Notes under the pieces: model-generated
Told to the model about the DNA's origin: nothing
The model's input: the letters and a program-made list of their open reading frames with translations, nothing else
Database searches by the model: none
From: Blastococcus sp. CPCC 205250
GTDB lineage: Bacteria; Actinomycetota; Actinomycetes; Mycobacteriales; Geodermatophilaceae
Length of the DNA stretch: 64,000 bases
NCBI RefSeq assembly: GCF_019799925.1
Contig: NZ_JABGCG010000003.1
Span: forward strand, 434,001-498,000
Direction: 5' to 3'
Translations under genes and position numbers: made by a program
Shown here: in pieces, positions 32,262-42,406 of the stretch
Layout of the letters: every line of letters begins with the position of its first letter
Position numbering within the stretch: the stretch's first letter is position 1

Positions 32262-34261
32262 GCCGCCCCCGTCGGCAGCACGGCGCGCACCGTCGTCCCC
32301 CGGCCGCCGGTGACCACACAGCTACCGCCGAGCTCCGCGGCCCGCTGGTGCATCGACCCCAGCCCCACCCCGGCCGGTGCGCCGGGTCGGACGCCGACGC
32401 CGTCGTCGGAGACGCACAGCTCCAGCGCCCCACCGCGGTGGGCGATCGTCACGTGCGCGCGCGAGGCGCGGGCGTGCCGGGCGACGTTGGTCATGGCCTC
32501 CCCCACGATGCGGAACGCTGCCACCTCGGCGGCCGCCGGCAGCGGCCCGAGGTCGTCCGGCGCGTCGACAGTCACGTCGACGCCCCCGTCGGCCAGCCGA
32601 GCGGCGTGCGCCCGGACGGCCCCCACCAGCCCGAAGTCCCCCAGCGCGGCCGGGCGCAGGTCGTCGACGATCCGGCGCACCTCGGACACGGTCCCCCGCA
32701 GGTACTCCGCCGCCTGGTCCAGCACGGCTCGCGCCCGGTCGGGGTCGGCCGGCACGAGGTCGGCGACGGCCTCGAGCTGCATCGCCGTCGCGGCCAGCCC
32801 GGGGCCCAGACCGTCGTGCAGGTCGTGCCGCAACCGGCGCCGCTCCTCCTCGCGCGAGGCGACGATCGACTCCCGGGAGCGCTGCAGCTCGTCGGCCAGC
32901 AGCACGGCGTGCGCGGCCTGCGCGGTCTGCCGCACCAGCTCCTCCTGCAGCGTGCGCAGCCGCGGCCCGACCCCGCCCTCGGGCAGCGCCAGCTCCAGGA
33001 CGCCGACGCTGCGCCCCTGGTGGGCCAGCGGCAGCGCGGTGAGCTCGCCGTCCGGCACGGTCCCGGCCGTCACCGGGTCCCGTCCCGGCAGGCGCAGCGC
33101 GACGTGGGGCAGCCGGAGCGTGCGGGCGAGGACCTCGACGACGGCCGGCAGCACCTCCGCCGGGGTGCCCGCGGAGTCCACCCGCCGGCCGAGCTCGCCG
33201 ACGACCACCGCCGGCTCCACGGCGTCGCCGTAGAGCAGCCGGTTCACCCCACGCTGCAGGGCGTCGCGCGCGGGCTGTGCCAGGACGGCGGCCAGCGCGA
33301 ACACCAGCGGGTCCGAGTCGCGCCCCCACCCCCCGGACAGCGACCCGGCGAGCACCAGCAGCCCGCCGTAGAGCGCGAGCGCGACCAGGCTGAGCGAGAG
33401 GTAGACCAGCGTGCGGCCGAGCACCGGGTCCAGGTCCCACAGGCGGGCGCGGGCCAGCGCCCAGGCCACCGCGGCCGGCAGCGGCAGCAGCGCAGCGGCG
33501 ATGAAGGCGGTCTGCGCGGGCGGCACGGCCCAGGCCAGCGCCAGCAGCAGCACGGTGCCCAGCGCCCCGGCGAGCACCCACAGCACCTGCTCGCGCTCCC
33601 GGCCCGCGCTGCGCCGCAGCCGGACGACGAGCGAGGCGAGCCCGGCCGCGGTGCCCAGGAGCACCAGGAGCAGCGAGAGGCCCACGACGGAGAACGCGCC
33701 GTCGATCCCCACCGGGTTGACCGGGTCGCCGTAGCCGGCCGGCACGGGCTGGTCCTGCTGGTCGTAGGGCGTGACGGCCCACGCGAGGGGCGCGAGCAGC
33801 ACGGCGGCGACGCCGACGCCGAACGCGATCCCCCAGCCGCGGCCCGGCAGCCGGCCCTCGGGCAGGACCTGCAGCAGCAGCGCGGGCACCGGCACGTAGG
33901 CCGGCACCCACAACCAGGTGGACACCCAGAACGCGGCCGCGCCGGCCCCCGAGCCCGGGTCGCCGGGCAGGACGGCGGCGGCGAGGGTGGCGGCCAGCGA
34001 CACCCCGCCACTGGCGACGCCCACGACGAGCAGCACCCACCCGGCCAGCAGCCGCGGCCGCTGGGCCACCACGAAGGCGCCGAGCCCACCGGCGCCCAGC
34101 GCCCCGGTCAGCCCCCAGGCCACCGTCGCGGCGTCGGGATCGGGCACCCGGGTCAGCCCGAGCACCAGCGCGGCGACCGCCGCGGCCGCGCCGACGGCCG
34201 CGGCGCACACGGCGCCGGCGGCCACGGCCGGTCTCGCGACGGGGGTCCTCGGGTGCGGCAC
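32258..34261 (-). CDS. multi-membrane-helix sensor histidine kinase with GAF-like domain
   Basis: 667 residues. The first ~330 residues hold about eight to ten membrane helices (for example AVCAAAVGAAAAVAALVLGL, LLAGWVLLVVGVASGGVSLA). A GAF-like region follows (VVVGELGRRVDSAGTPAEVLPAVVEV in outline), then a HisKA_3 domain with the acceptor His in RRLRHDLHDGLGPGLA and an ATPase with GEAMTNVARHA, VSDDGVGV and GLGSMHQRAAELGG. The many helices suggest sensing within or at the membrane. GTG start is the most likely one but the ribosome site is weak. Operon with the downstream regulator. Confidence 0.87.
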   Translation of the reverse strand: MPHPRTPVARPAVAAGAVCAAAVGAAAAVAALVLGLTRVPDPDAATVAWGLTGALGAGGLGAFVVAQRPRLLAGWVLLVVGVASGGVSLAATLAAAVLPGDPGSGAGAAAFWVSTWLWVPAYVPVPALLLQVLPEGRLPGRGWGIAFGVGVAAVLLAPLAWAVTPYDQQDQPVPAGYGDPVNPVGIDGAFSVVGLSLLLVLLGTAAGLASLVVRLRRSAGREREQVLWVLAGALGTVLLLALAWAVPPAQTAFIAAALLPLPAAVAWALARARLWDLDPVLGRTLVYLSLSLVALALYGGLLVLAGSLSGGWGRDSDPLVFALAAVLAQPARDALQRGVNRLLYGDAVEPAVVVGELGRRVDSAGTPAEVLPAVVEVLARTLRLPHVALRLPGRDPVTAGTVPDGELTALPLAHQGRSVGVLELALPEGGVGPRLRTLQEELVRQTAQAAHAVLLADELQRSRESIVASREEERRRLRHDLHDGLGPGLAATAMQLEAVADLVPADPDRARAVLDQAAEYLRGTVSEVRRIVDDLRPAALGDFGLVGAVRAHAARLADGGVDVTVDAPDDLGPLPAAAEVAAFRIVGEAMTNVARHARASRAHVTIAHRGGALELCVSDDGVGVRPGAPAGVGLGSMHQRAAELGGSCVVTGGRGTTVRAVLPTGAA

Positions 34262-34411
34262 GGCGACATGGTGGCAGCGGAACGGTCCCGGACCCCAGGG
34301 ACTGCGCTCCCGCGGCAGGTCGGGACTCCCGGCAGATGCCTCCGGGACGGCGCCGCCGCGACGGTTCTCCCCGACCGGCCGACGGAGCCGGCGCTGACCT
34401 GGAGGACCGAC

Positions 34412-35125
34412 ATGGACACCACCACGCACCTCGGCACCGGCCTGATCGCCCCCGACGCGACCGCCCCCGCCGCCGGCACGCCGCCCACCCCGGCCACCCC
34501 CGGCGCCGGCCCGGTGCACCCCCGCCGGCGGCTGCTCGTGGGTGCGGCCTTCGTCGGGCCGGTCGCCCTCGCCGTGCAGGCCCTGCTCTCCTCCTCGGGC
34601 CTGCCCCGCGACGAGGCCGGCCCGTGGCTGGCCGGCCTGGCCGAGGCGCCGACCACCCAGGTCGCGTCGGTCGTCGTCTACCTCGTGGGCATGGTGGCCA
34701 CCCTCGCGCTGGCCGCGACGGTGGCGCTGGCCGGCCGGCGACGCGCTCCCTGGCTGTCGGGTGTCGCGGCGGCGCTGATGGCGGCCGGCTGCATCGGCGG
34801 CGGCGGCTTCGCCGGCATGCGCCTGATCGCCCAGGTGCTCGCCGAGCGGGGCGGCCCGGAGGCGGCCGAGGTCTGGACGTCGGTGCAGGAGGGTGCGCCG
34901 TTCCTCGTCCTCGGCCCGCTCGTGGGCCTGGCCATCCTGGGCACGCTGCTGACCGCCGTCGCGCTGGTCCGCGCCCGCGCCGACGTCGCCGTCTGGGCCG
35001 CGCCGGCGTACCTGACCGGCTTCGTGCTGGCCAGCGGCGAGTTCCCGGCCGCCGTCACCGTGTTCGGCGAGGCGCTCGTGCTGGCCGCCCTCGTGCCGGT
35101 CGCCCGGGCGGCGCTGCGCGACTGA
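34412..35125 (+). CDS. hypothetical multi-helix membrane protein
   Basis: 237 residues. After a Pro/Ala/Thr-rich leader of ~35 residues come about five to six helices (LLVGAAFVGPVALAVQALL, VVVYLVGMVATLALAATVAL, GVAAALMAAGCIGGGGFAG, LVLGPLVGLAILGTLLTAVAL, ALVLAALVPVAR). No family recognised. ATG with GGAGGACCGAC upstream. Divergent from the histidine kinase 150 bases away, so it may be one of its targets; that is a guess from position. Confidence 0.7.
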   Translation: MDTTTHLGTGLIAPDATAPAAGTPPTPATPGAGPVHPRRRLLVGAAFVGPVALAVQALLSSSGLPRDEAGPWLAGLAEAPTTQVASVVVYLVGMVATLALAATVALAGRRRAPWLSGVAAALMAAGCIGGGGFAGMRLIAQVLAERGGPEAAEVWTSVQEGAPFLVLGPLVGLAILGTLLTAVALVRARADVAVWAAPAYLTGFVLASGEFPAAVTVFGEALVLAALVPVARAALRD

Positions 35126-35175
35126 GCCGACCGCTCCCGTCGGGCGCACGCCCCGTCCTCCGCGGAGGATGGGGC

Positions 35176-35658
35176 GTGCCCATCGACGTCTCCTCCGCCC
35201 ACGCCGCCCCGCCCGACGCCGTGCACGCCGTCCTCACCACGGAGTCGTTCCTCCGGGAGGCGGCGGCCGCGCTGGGGGCACAGATGCAGGAGGTGACGGC
35301 CGACGGCAGCCGGACCGAGGTGCGGATGCTCGCGCCGACGGCCGGCATCCCCGCCGTGTTCGCCCGCTTCGTCGCGCCTGAGGTGGCGGTGACCGACACC
35401 CGGACCTGGCGCCGCGACGGCGAGGGGTGGGTCTGCGACCTGGCGGTGCGCGCGGAGGTCTTCGGGCGCGCGGTGGAGGTGACCGGCGTGCGGCGGCTCA
35501 CCGCGGGCAACGGCGGCACCCGCTCGGTCGTCACCGCCGAGGCCCGGGTGGACGCGCCGCTGGTGGGCCGTCAGGCGGAGGGCGCGGTGGGCCAGCTCGT
35601 GGCGGTCGTGCTGCGGCGGGAGGCGGAGGCGCTCGACGCCCGGCTCGCCGCCGGGTGA
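35176..35658 (+). CDS. DUF2505 family protein
   Basis: 160 residues. Matches the actinobacterial DUF2505 family, which has a START/polyketide-cyclase-like helix-grip fold: AAPPDAVHAVLTTESFLRE at the start, VTDTRTWRRDGEGWVCDL, a closing AEGAVGQLVAVVLRREAEAL helix. Such folds bind lipids or other hydrophobic ligands. Function unknown. GTG with GGAGGATGGGGC in front. A strong bidirectional terminator follows. Confidence 0.82.
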   Translation: MPIDVSSAHAAPPDAVHAVLTTESFLREAAAALGAQMQEVTADGSRTEVRMLAPTAGIPAVFARFVAPEVAVTDTRTWRRDGEGWVCDLAVRAEVFGRAVEVTGVRRLTAGNGGTRSVVTAEARVDAPLVGRQAEGAVGQLVAVVLRREAEALDARLAAG

Positions 35659-35663
35659 GCTCC

Positions 35664-35698
35664 CCGGGACGACGGCGGACGGGCCGCCGTCGTCCCGG
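35664..35698. terminator. bidirectional terminator
   Basis: Perfect 15-bp stem (35664-35678 with 35684-35698) and a 5-base loop between the convergent DUF2505 and LppU-like genes. Suitable for both strands. Confidence 0.88.
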
Positions 35699-35715
35699 AG
35701 GTGCTCAGTCGGGGA

Positions 35716-36348
35716 TCAGCCGACGGGGACGGTGCAGTAGATGGTGCCGTCCTCCCCGAAGGTGTTGCCCACCCAGATCTGCCCGACGGTCTCGGGGAAC
35801 GCCGAGCACGTCGAGTCGTCGGCGAAGAACTCGCCCTGCGTGAGCTCCTCGTCGTGGGTCCCGATGACGCGGGCCTCGGCCTCGGAGTCGTCGCAGTCGA
35901 CCTCGGAGAACTCGTTCTCGCCCTCCTGCCGGATGCAGTCACCCTCCTCGAAGGTGGCCCCGGAGAAGATCACGAAGTACGCCAGGACGGCGGCGACGAG
36001 CACCGCGCCCGCGATGAGCGGGATCAGCCACTTGGGCGGACCCTTCTTCGGCGGCGCGCCGAACGAGGAGGCGCCCTGCTGCGGGGGGTACGGCGCACCG
36101 CCCTGCTGCGGGTACTGGCCGCCCTGCTGCGGGTACTGCCCACCACCCTGCTGCGGGTACTGGCCGCCACCCTGCTGCGGGTACTGGCCCTGCGGGAATC
36201 CGCCCGGCGGCGGGGGCGGGGTGGACCCGCCCGGAGGCGGGGGCGGAGGCGACCAGCCCCCACCCGAGGAGCCGGCGGGCGGCTGGCCCCACCCGGGGGC
36301 ACCGCCCCCGGACGGCTGGTCGGGGCCGTTCGAGCCCGGCGTGGTCAT
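35716..36348 (-). CDS. Pro/Gln-rich membrane protein, LppU/SCO3897-like
   Basis: 210 residues. The first ~100 residues are cytoplasmic and rich in Pro, Gly and Gln, with four copies of QYPQQGG. A single membrane helix (WLIPLIAGAVLVAAVLAYFVIF) follows, then a ~85-residue outside domain with four Cys (GDCIRQEGENEFSEVDC, STCSAF, IYCTVPVG), which resembles the LppU/SCO3897 family. Such proteins often sit beside Ser/Thr kinases in actinobacteria; here one is divergent from it. ATG with AGGAGGTACTGC upstream. Confidence 0.8.
   Translation of the reverse strand: MTTPGSNGPDQPSGGGAPGWGQPPAGSSGGGWSPPPPPPGGSTPPPPPGGFPQGQYPQQGGGQYPQQGGGQYPQQGGQYPQQGGAPYPPQQGASSFGAPPKKGPPKWLIPLIAGAVLVAAVLAYFVIFSGATFEEGDCIRQEGENEFSEVDCDDSEAEARVIGTHDEELTQGEFFADDSTCSAFPETVGQIWVGNTFGEDGTIYCTVPVG
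36073..36188. repeat. ~21-bp tandem repeat encoding QYPQQGG
   Basis: Several near-identical copies of CCCTGCTGCGGGTACTG with short spacers, giving QYPQQGG repeats in the minus frame. Such Tyr-rich low-complexity tails are known in other actinobacterial kinase-neighbour proteins as flexible or self-associating segments. Confidence 0.85.
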
Positions 36349-36551
36349 GCAGTACCTCCTGATCGGTGGTGCGGCACGCCGCGTCGGTCGGCGGCGCGCC
36401 CGGGGTCCGGCGCGGCCGGTGGCCCGCGTACCCCGAGGCAGCATCCCAGCACGGTCGCGGACCGCCCGCCACGACGTGCCGAGCGACGCGCGTCCCGGCC
36501 GGCGCGACCGCCGGGCCGCCGGACGGCCGTTCGCGGCGTAGCCTCCGCCCC

Positions 36552-37841
<1,290 letters not shown>

Positions 37842-37881
37842 CCGCCGCGCGCGCTCCGGGGGGCTGCGGCAGGCTCGCGGC

Positions 37882-38013
37882 ATGACCACACCGGAGCAGC
37901 CGCAGCCGCGCGACATCGCCCTCGAGCAGGCGACCCCCGAGCAGGTCGAGGACCTCGAGGCCGCCAGCGAGCCCGAGGACCGGGCGGCCGGTGGGGACGC
38001 CGGCGGCCGCTGA
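37882..38013 (+). CDS. small acidic protein
   Basis: 43 residues: very acidic and Glu/Gln-rich, with DIALEQATPEQVEDLEAASE likely forming a helix. No family recognised. It starts ~40 bases after the kinase stop on the same strand. The ATG and codon use look genuine but there is no strong ribosome site, so a chance frame cannot be excluded. Confidence 0.5.
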   Translation: MTTPEQPQPRDIALEQATPEQVEDLEAASEPEDRAAGGDAGGR

Positions 38014-38019
38014 GCGGGC

Positions 38020-39057
38020 TCAGGCGTCGGCGAACAGCCGCTCGGCGCCCAGCCGCTCGCGCGCGACGTAGTAGAGGTTCGTGCCGGCCGGCACCGTCCG
38101 CTCCCACGGCGGGCTGACCTCCAGCCCGCCGTCGGGGCCGCGCACGGCGAGCAGCGTCGCGCCGAAGCGGCTGCCGAGGTGCGTCTGCACGTCGCCGACG
38201 GTGCCCAGCCGGGAGCCGGCGGGCATCCGCGTCGAGTACGTGTTGCCGTGCCCGCCGGCGGTCATCAGGTCGTTGTAGACCTGCGTGAGGCCCGGGTCGG
38301 CCGCCTCCTCCGACAGCAGGAACGGCATGTGCCACTGCACGACCTGCACCCCGGTGTTGACGTAGCGCAGGGTGTCCCGCCGGCCCAGGTCCCGGACCGC
38401 GGCGACCATGTGCACCCGCGGGTTGGCGTGGTCGACGGCCACCGCGATCGCCAGCGTCTCGTTGTCGTCCCGGCCGTCGATGACCACGGTGCGGGCCCGG
38501 TCCACGCAGGCGCGGGTCATCACGTCGGCGTGGGTGACGTCGCCGCGGACGAAGTCGACGTCGGCCAGTTCGGGCAGCGGGTCCTCGGCGATCTCCGGCC
38601 AGGCGCACAGCACCACCCGGGTGCCCGGCTCGGCGATCAGCTCGGCGATGATCCGCTCGGTGCGCCCGGCGGTGTAGCCCAGCACCACGACGTGTCCCTC
38701 GACGTCCAGCGCCACCACTCCCCTCGTCCGTCGGCCCCGCGTGGTCTGCAGGGCCGTGGTGAGCTGCGTGAACAGCAGCGTCAGCGTCACGATGCCGCCC
38801 ACGATCACGTAGGCGCCGACGGCGCGTCCTCCGGTCGAGGCGGGGAAGAAGTCGCCGTAGCCCACCGTGGCCGCGGTGACGATGAAGTACCACCAGTACG
38901 AGCCCGGGTCGGCGATGCCGCTGCCGGCCGGCTCCACCAGGGCCATCGCCAGCCAGCTGCTCAGGAACACGAACACGGTGACGGCCAGCGGGAGCCGCCA
39001 GCCGCGCAACCGCAGCCGCAGCACCCGGGCCAGGCGGGCCAGCAGGAAGAACGGCAC
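38020..39057 (-). CDS. two-helix potassium channel with RCK/TrkA-N domain
   Basis: 345 residues. Helix 1 (LAVTVFVFLSSWLAMAL), pore with the selectivity filter TVGYGD, helix 2 (VGAYVIVGGIVTLTLLF), then a cytoplasmic RCK/TrkA-N Rossmann domain from GHVVVLGYTAGRTERII to ~220 and a second lobe. This is the MthK-type layout, so it probably forms a ligand-gated tetrameric K+ channel. GTG start with GGAGGACCG in front. Only six bases separate its stop from that of the convergent small acidic gene. Confidence 0.9.
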   Translation of the reverse strand: MPFFLLARLARVLRLRLRGWRLPLAVTVFVFLSSWLAMALVEPAGSGIADPGSYWWYFIVTAATVGYGDFFPASTGGRAVGAYVIVGGIVTLTLLFTQLTTALQTTRGRRTRGVVALDVEGHVVVLGYTAGRTERIIAELIAEPGTRVVLCAWPEIAEDPLPELADVDFVRGDVTHADVMTRACVDRARTVVIDGRDDNETLAIAVAVDHANPRVHMVAAVRDLGRRDTLRYVNTGVQVVQWHMPFLLSEEAADPGLTQVYNDLMTAGGHGNTYSTRMPAGSRLGTVGDVQTHLGSRFGATLLAVRGPDGGLEVSPPWERTVPAGTNLYYVARERLGAERLFADA

Positions 39058-39169
39058 CGGTCCTCCCTCCTGTCCCCGGCCCGCGGGTCGTCGGCCCCGG
39101 GGCGTCGGCCTCGCAACCTATCCGGCCCCGGCCGTGCGTCGCGGCCCGGTCCGCGGGTAGCCCCGGGAC

Positions 39170-39676
39170 GTGCAGAGCAGAGACGTCCTCACCCATGCCT
39201 TCTCCCAGGTCGCCGAGACCCTCGAGCGCAGCCTCGACGGGCTGACCGCCGAGCAGCTGTCCGCCCGCGTCGGGCCCGAGGCCAACCCGGTCGCCTGGCT
39301 GGCCTGGCACCTGCTCCGGGTCCAGGACGACCACGTGGCCGACGTCGCCGGCGGCGAGCAGGTGTGGACGGCGCAGGGCTTCGCGCGGCGGTTCGCGCTC
39401 CCGGTCGACGACACCGCCATCGGCTACGGGATGTCGACCGAGGAGGTCGCGACCGTCCGGGTCGAGGACCCGGCGCTGCTCGTCGAGTACTCGGCCGCGG
39501 TGCACGCCCGGACGGCGGAGTTCCTCGCCGGGCTGACCGACGCCGACCTCGACCGCGTCGTCGACACCCGTTGGGACCCGCCGGTCACCCTCGGGGTGCG
39601 GCTGGTCAGCGTGCTGGGCGACGACCTGCAGCACCTGGGCCAGATCGGCTACGTGCGCGGCCTGCTCGGCGCCTGA
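39170..39676 (+). CDS. DinB-family protein (mycothiol transferase type)
   Basis: 168 residues. DUF664/DinB four-helix bundle: VLTHAFSQVAETLERSLDGL, NPVAWLAWHLLRVQDDHVAD and SVLGDDLQHLGQIGYVRGL, with three His spaced as metal ligands. Relatives are mycothiol- or bacillithiol-dependent S-transferases. Substrate unknown. GTG start. Divergent from the channel gene. Confidence 0.83.
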   Translation: MQSRDVLTHAFSQVAETLERSLDGLTAEQLSARVGPEANPVAWLAWHLLRVQDDHVADVAGGEQVWTAQGFARRFALPVDDTAIGYGMSTEEVATVRVEDPALLVEYSAAVHARTAEFLAGLTDADLDRVVDTRWDPPVTLGVRLVSVLGDDLQHLGQIGYVRGLLGA

Positions 39677-39764
39677 GGTCCGGTCACTCCCCTCCGGCTC
39701 GCGACCTCGGCGCGGACCCGGCGAACGGTGGCCGGGCCCGGGACGCGGACGTAGCGTCCAGCCC

Positions 39765-40946
39765 GTGAGCAGCCCGGACTTCTACGCCCTGGAGGACCTC
39801 CTCGAGCCGGAGGAGATCGGGATCCGCGACCGGGTGCGGGCCTTCGGCGAGCGCGAGGTGCTGCCGGTCGTCAACGACTACTGGGAGCGCGCCGAGTTCC
39901 CCTTCGCGCTCGTCCCCCGCCTGGCGGAGCTCGGCATCGCCGGCGGCACCATCGAGGGGTACGGCTGTCCGGGCATGAGCGCGGTCTCGGCGGGGCTGGT
40001 CGCCGCCGAGCTCGCCCGCGCCGACGGCAGCATCGGCACCTTCAACGGTGTGCACAGCTTCCTGGCCATGCAGTCCATCGCGATGCTCGGCTCGGAGGAG
40101 CAGCGGCAGCGGTGGCTGCCGGCGATGGCCCGGCTGGAGCTGGTCGGCGCCTTCGGACTGACCGAGCCCCGGCACGGCTCGGACGCCGTCGGTCTGGAGA
40201 CCTCCGCCCGCCGCGACGGCGACGCCTTCGTCCTCGAGGGTCAGAAGAAGTGGATCGGCAACGGCTCCATCGCCGACCTGGTGCTCGTCTGGGCGCGCGA
40301 CGAGGACGGGGACGTCGGCGGGTACGTCGTGGAGAAGGGCACACCGGGCTTCGAGACGACGGTGATGACGGGCAAGACGGCGCTGCGCGCGGTGTGGCAG
40401 GCCGAGATCACGCTGACCGGCGTCCGCGTGCCCGCCGAGAACAAGCTGGCCGGGTGCCGGTCGTTCAGGGACGTCTCCAAGGTCCTGGACCGCACCCGCT
40501 ACACCGTCGCCTGGCGCGCCCTCGGGCTGGCCACCGCCTCCTACGAGCTGGCACTGGCCCACGCGCTGCAGCGCGAGCAGTTCGGCCAGCCGATCGCCGG
40601 CTACCAGCTGGTGCAGGACAAGCTGGCCCGCATGCTGGCCGAGATCACCTCGATGCAGCTCATGTGCTGGCGGCTGTCCAAGCTCGCCGACGCCGACCGG
40701 ATGACCCCCGCGATGGCGTCGCTGGCGAAGATGAACCACGCGGCGAAGGCGCGGGCCATCGTCGCCGACGCACGCGACATCCTCGGCGGCGACGGCATCC
40801 TGCTCGACCACCACGTCGCCCGGCACCACGCCGACATGGAGGCCGTGTTCACCTTCGAGGGCACCGACTCCGTGCAGGCGCTCATCGTGGGCCGGGAGAT
40901 CACCGGCCTGTCGGCGATCAGCGGCCGCCGCAACGACCGCCGCTGA
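39765..40946 (+). CDS. acyl-CoA dehydrogenase, glutaryl-CoA dehydrogenase-like
   Basis: 393 residues, FAD-dependent. FAD and substrate phrases: AFGLTEPRHGSD, GQKKWIGNGSIAD, LDRTRYTVAWRALG, REQFGQPIAGYQL, DILGGDGI. The catalytic base is the Glu in VFTFEGTDSVQALIVGREITG; this C-terminal block is typical of the glutaryl-CoA dehydrogenase branch, which dehydrogenates and decarboxylates. Final substrate is uncertain. GTG start. Alone between the DinB gene and a small convergent gene. Confidence 0.88.
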   Translation: MSSPDFYALEDLLEPEEIGIRDRVRAFGEREVLPVVNDYWERAEFPFALVPRLAELGIAGGTIEGYGCPGMSAVSAGLVAAELARADGSIGTFNGVHSFLAMQSIAMLGSEEQRQRWLPAMARLELVGAFGLTEPRHGSDAVGLETSARRDGDAFVLEGQKKWIGNGSIADLVLVWARDEDGDVGGYVVEKGTPGFETTVMTGKTALRAVWQAEITLTGVRVPAENKLAGCRSFRDVSKVLDRTRYTVAWRALGLATASYELALAHALQREQFGQPIAGYQLVQDKLARMLAEITSMQLMCWRLSKLADADRMTPAMASLAKMNHAAKARAIVADARDILGGDGILLDHHVARHHADMEAVFTFEGTDSVQALIVGREITGLSAISGRRNDRR

Positions 40947-40982
40947 CCTCGGTCCCCCGAAGCAGGCCGCCGCGGGCCGGGC

Positions 40983-41300
40983 TCAGACGGCGCGGAGCAG
41001 GGGCGCCCGGCGCTCCTCGGCGGCCGGGCCGCCGGCGGCCGAGGCCGGTGCCGGGACGCGTGCCGGGGACGCCGCGGTCAGGCGGACGCACTCCGGGCAC
41101 GCCGTGCGGCCGGAGCCCATGCGCTCCCACGTCTGCGAGCCCCAGATCTGCACGATGGCGCCGCACAGGGCGAGGTCGACGACACCGTCGAGGTCGCGGG
41201 CCGGGCGGTCGGCCGCCACGGCGTGCCAGGGCGTCCCCTCCGCGGTCCCGTGCCAGGTCCACCGGTCGGGACGCGCGAAGCCCACGGCATACGACTGCAC
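40983..41300 (-). CDS. small hypothetical protein with Cys motif
   Basis: 105 residues. VQSYAVGFARPDRWTWHGT, DLDGVVDLALCGAIVQIWG, and GRTACPECVRL, in which Cys46, Cys68 and Cys71 with His26 could bind zinc. The C-terminal 30 residues are low complexity. No family recognised. The GTG is chosen because the conserved-looking part starts there; the longer open frame goes through the promoter region of the divergent hemerythrin gene. Confidence 0.6.
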   Translation of the reverse strand: MQSYAVGFARPDRWTWHGTAEGTPWHAVAADRPARDLDGVVDLALCGAIVQIWGSQTWERMGSGRTACPECVRLTAASPARVPAPASAAGGPAAEERRAPLLRAV

Positions 41301-41451
41301 GGCTCGCGTGTGCCCGTCCTCACATCCGGACAAACCCGTCGCGGCAAGTGAATTGCGGACGACCGGTATGCCCCTCCGGTGTGGCGTGCGGTCCGCCGGG
41401 GAACCCCGGGAGCCCGAGCACCGGGGTCCCCCTCCCGCCCAGGAGTCCCGC

Positions 41452-42030
41452 ATGACCGCCGCTCCCGACCGTGACGTCGTCGACCTGCTCAGCGCCGACC
41501 ACCGCGAGTTCGACCGCCTCTTCCGCGAGCTCGAGGCGCTGTCCGGGCGCACCGGCGCCGACGACCTGCGACGCAAGCGCGAGCTCGTCGACGAGGTGAC
41601 CATCGGCATCGTCCGGCACGCCGTCGCCGAGGAGACCCAGGTCTATCCCCGTGTGGAGGCCGAGGTCGACCGGGAGGAGGCCGAGCGCTCCAAGCACGAG
41701 CACGGCGAGGCCGAGGTGACGATGAAGCGCCTCGAGCGGATGGACCCGGGGGACCCGGCCTTCGACGGCGAGGTCGCCACGCTCGCCCGGGAGATCCGGG
41801 GGCACGTCGAGCACGAGGAGGGCCGGATGTTCGCCGAACTGCGCCGCACGTTCGCGCCCGACCAGCTGGCCCAGATGGCCGGCGACGTCGAGCGGGTGAA
41901 GGCGATCGCCCCGACCCGCGCGCACCCGCTCACGCCGAACGAGGCAGGGGTGCGCACGGTGCTCGGCCCGGTCGCCAGCCTGCTGGACCACCTGCGCGAC
42001 GCGGTGAGCGGGCGCGGCCGGCCGTCCTGA
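41452..42030 (+). CDS. hemerythrin HHE-domain protein
   Basis: 192 residues. Typical actinobacterial hemerythrin: DVVDLLSADHREFDRLF, VRHAVAEETQVYPRVEAEV, KHEHGEAEVTMKRLERM and IRGHVEHEEGRMFAELR contain the His and Glu ligands of a di-iron site. The C-terminal tail (APTRAHPLTPNEAG) is also typical of the group. May act in stress or oxygen/NO response. ATG with AGGAG upstream. Confidence 0.9.
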   Translation: MTAAPDRDVVDLLSADHREFDRLFRELEALSGRTGADDLRRKRELVDEVTIGIVRHAVAEETQVYPRVEAEVDREEAERSKHEHGEAEVTMKRLERMDPGDPAFDGEVATLAREIRGHVEHEEGRMFAELRRTFAPDQLAQMAGDVERVKAIAPTRAHPLTPNEAGVRTVLGPVASLLDHLRDAVSGRGRPS

Positions 42031-42097
42031 CGATGCCGCCCCCTCCCCCGGTCGGGACTACCGTCGACCCCGGACGTCGTCGGAGGAGGGACCCGCG

Positions 42098-42406
42098 GTG
42101 GAACCGGTGAGCCTGCTGGTCGGAGCCGCCCTGCTCGCGGCCGGGTACGGCGCGGGCCTGCTCACCCGCCGCCGGCCGGCTCCCCCGGCGCCCCCGGCCC
42201 CGGCACTGTGCGGCTGCGGTCACGCCCTCAGCCAGCACGACACCGAGACCAACACCTGCTACGCCGAGCTGCGCCGCGACACCTACGACAAGCGGGGCCG
42301 CTGGTCCGGGCACGCGTGGGTGCCGTGCACGTGCCGGCAGTACGTCGGGCCCCGGCCCATCGACGAGGTCTTCCTGCCCCGGCTGCTCCCCCCGGCCGGG
42401 GACTGA
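42098..42406 (+). CDS. small membrane-anchored Cys-rich protein
   Basis: 102 residues. An N-terminal helix (VSLLVGAALLAAGYGAGLL) is followed by a basic-Pro segment and a domain with CGCGHALSQHD, TNTCY and WVPCTCRQYVGP. Five Cys and two His could hold zinc. Similar short proteins occur in actinobacteria without known function. GTG with GGAGGAGGGACC upstream. Its TGA shares one base with the ATG of the next gene, so they are coupled. Confidence 0.7.
   Translation: MEPVSLLVGAALLAAGYGAGLLTRRRPAPPAPPAPALCGCGHALSQHDTETNTCYAELRRDTYDKRGRWSGHAWVPCTCRQYVGPRPIDEVFLPRLLPPAGD

Noticed and set aside
36073..36188. CRISPR-like repeat in the 36-kb gene
   Set aside because: In-frame QYPQQGG repeats with short coding spacers, not an array.
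41301..41609. Extended minus-strand start of the small Cys-motif gene
   Set aside because: The added residues would be antisense to the hemerythrin gene and its promoter and look like shadow sequence.
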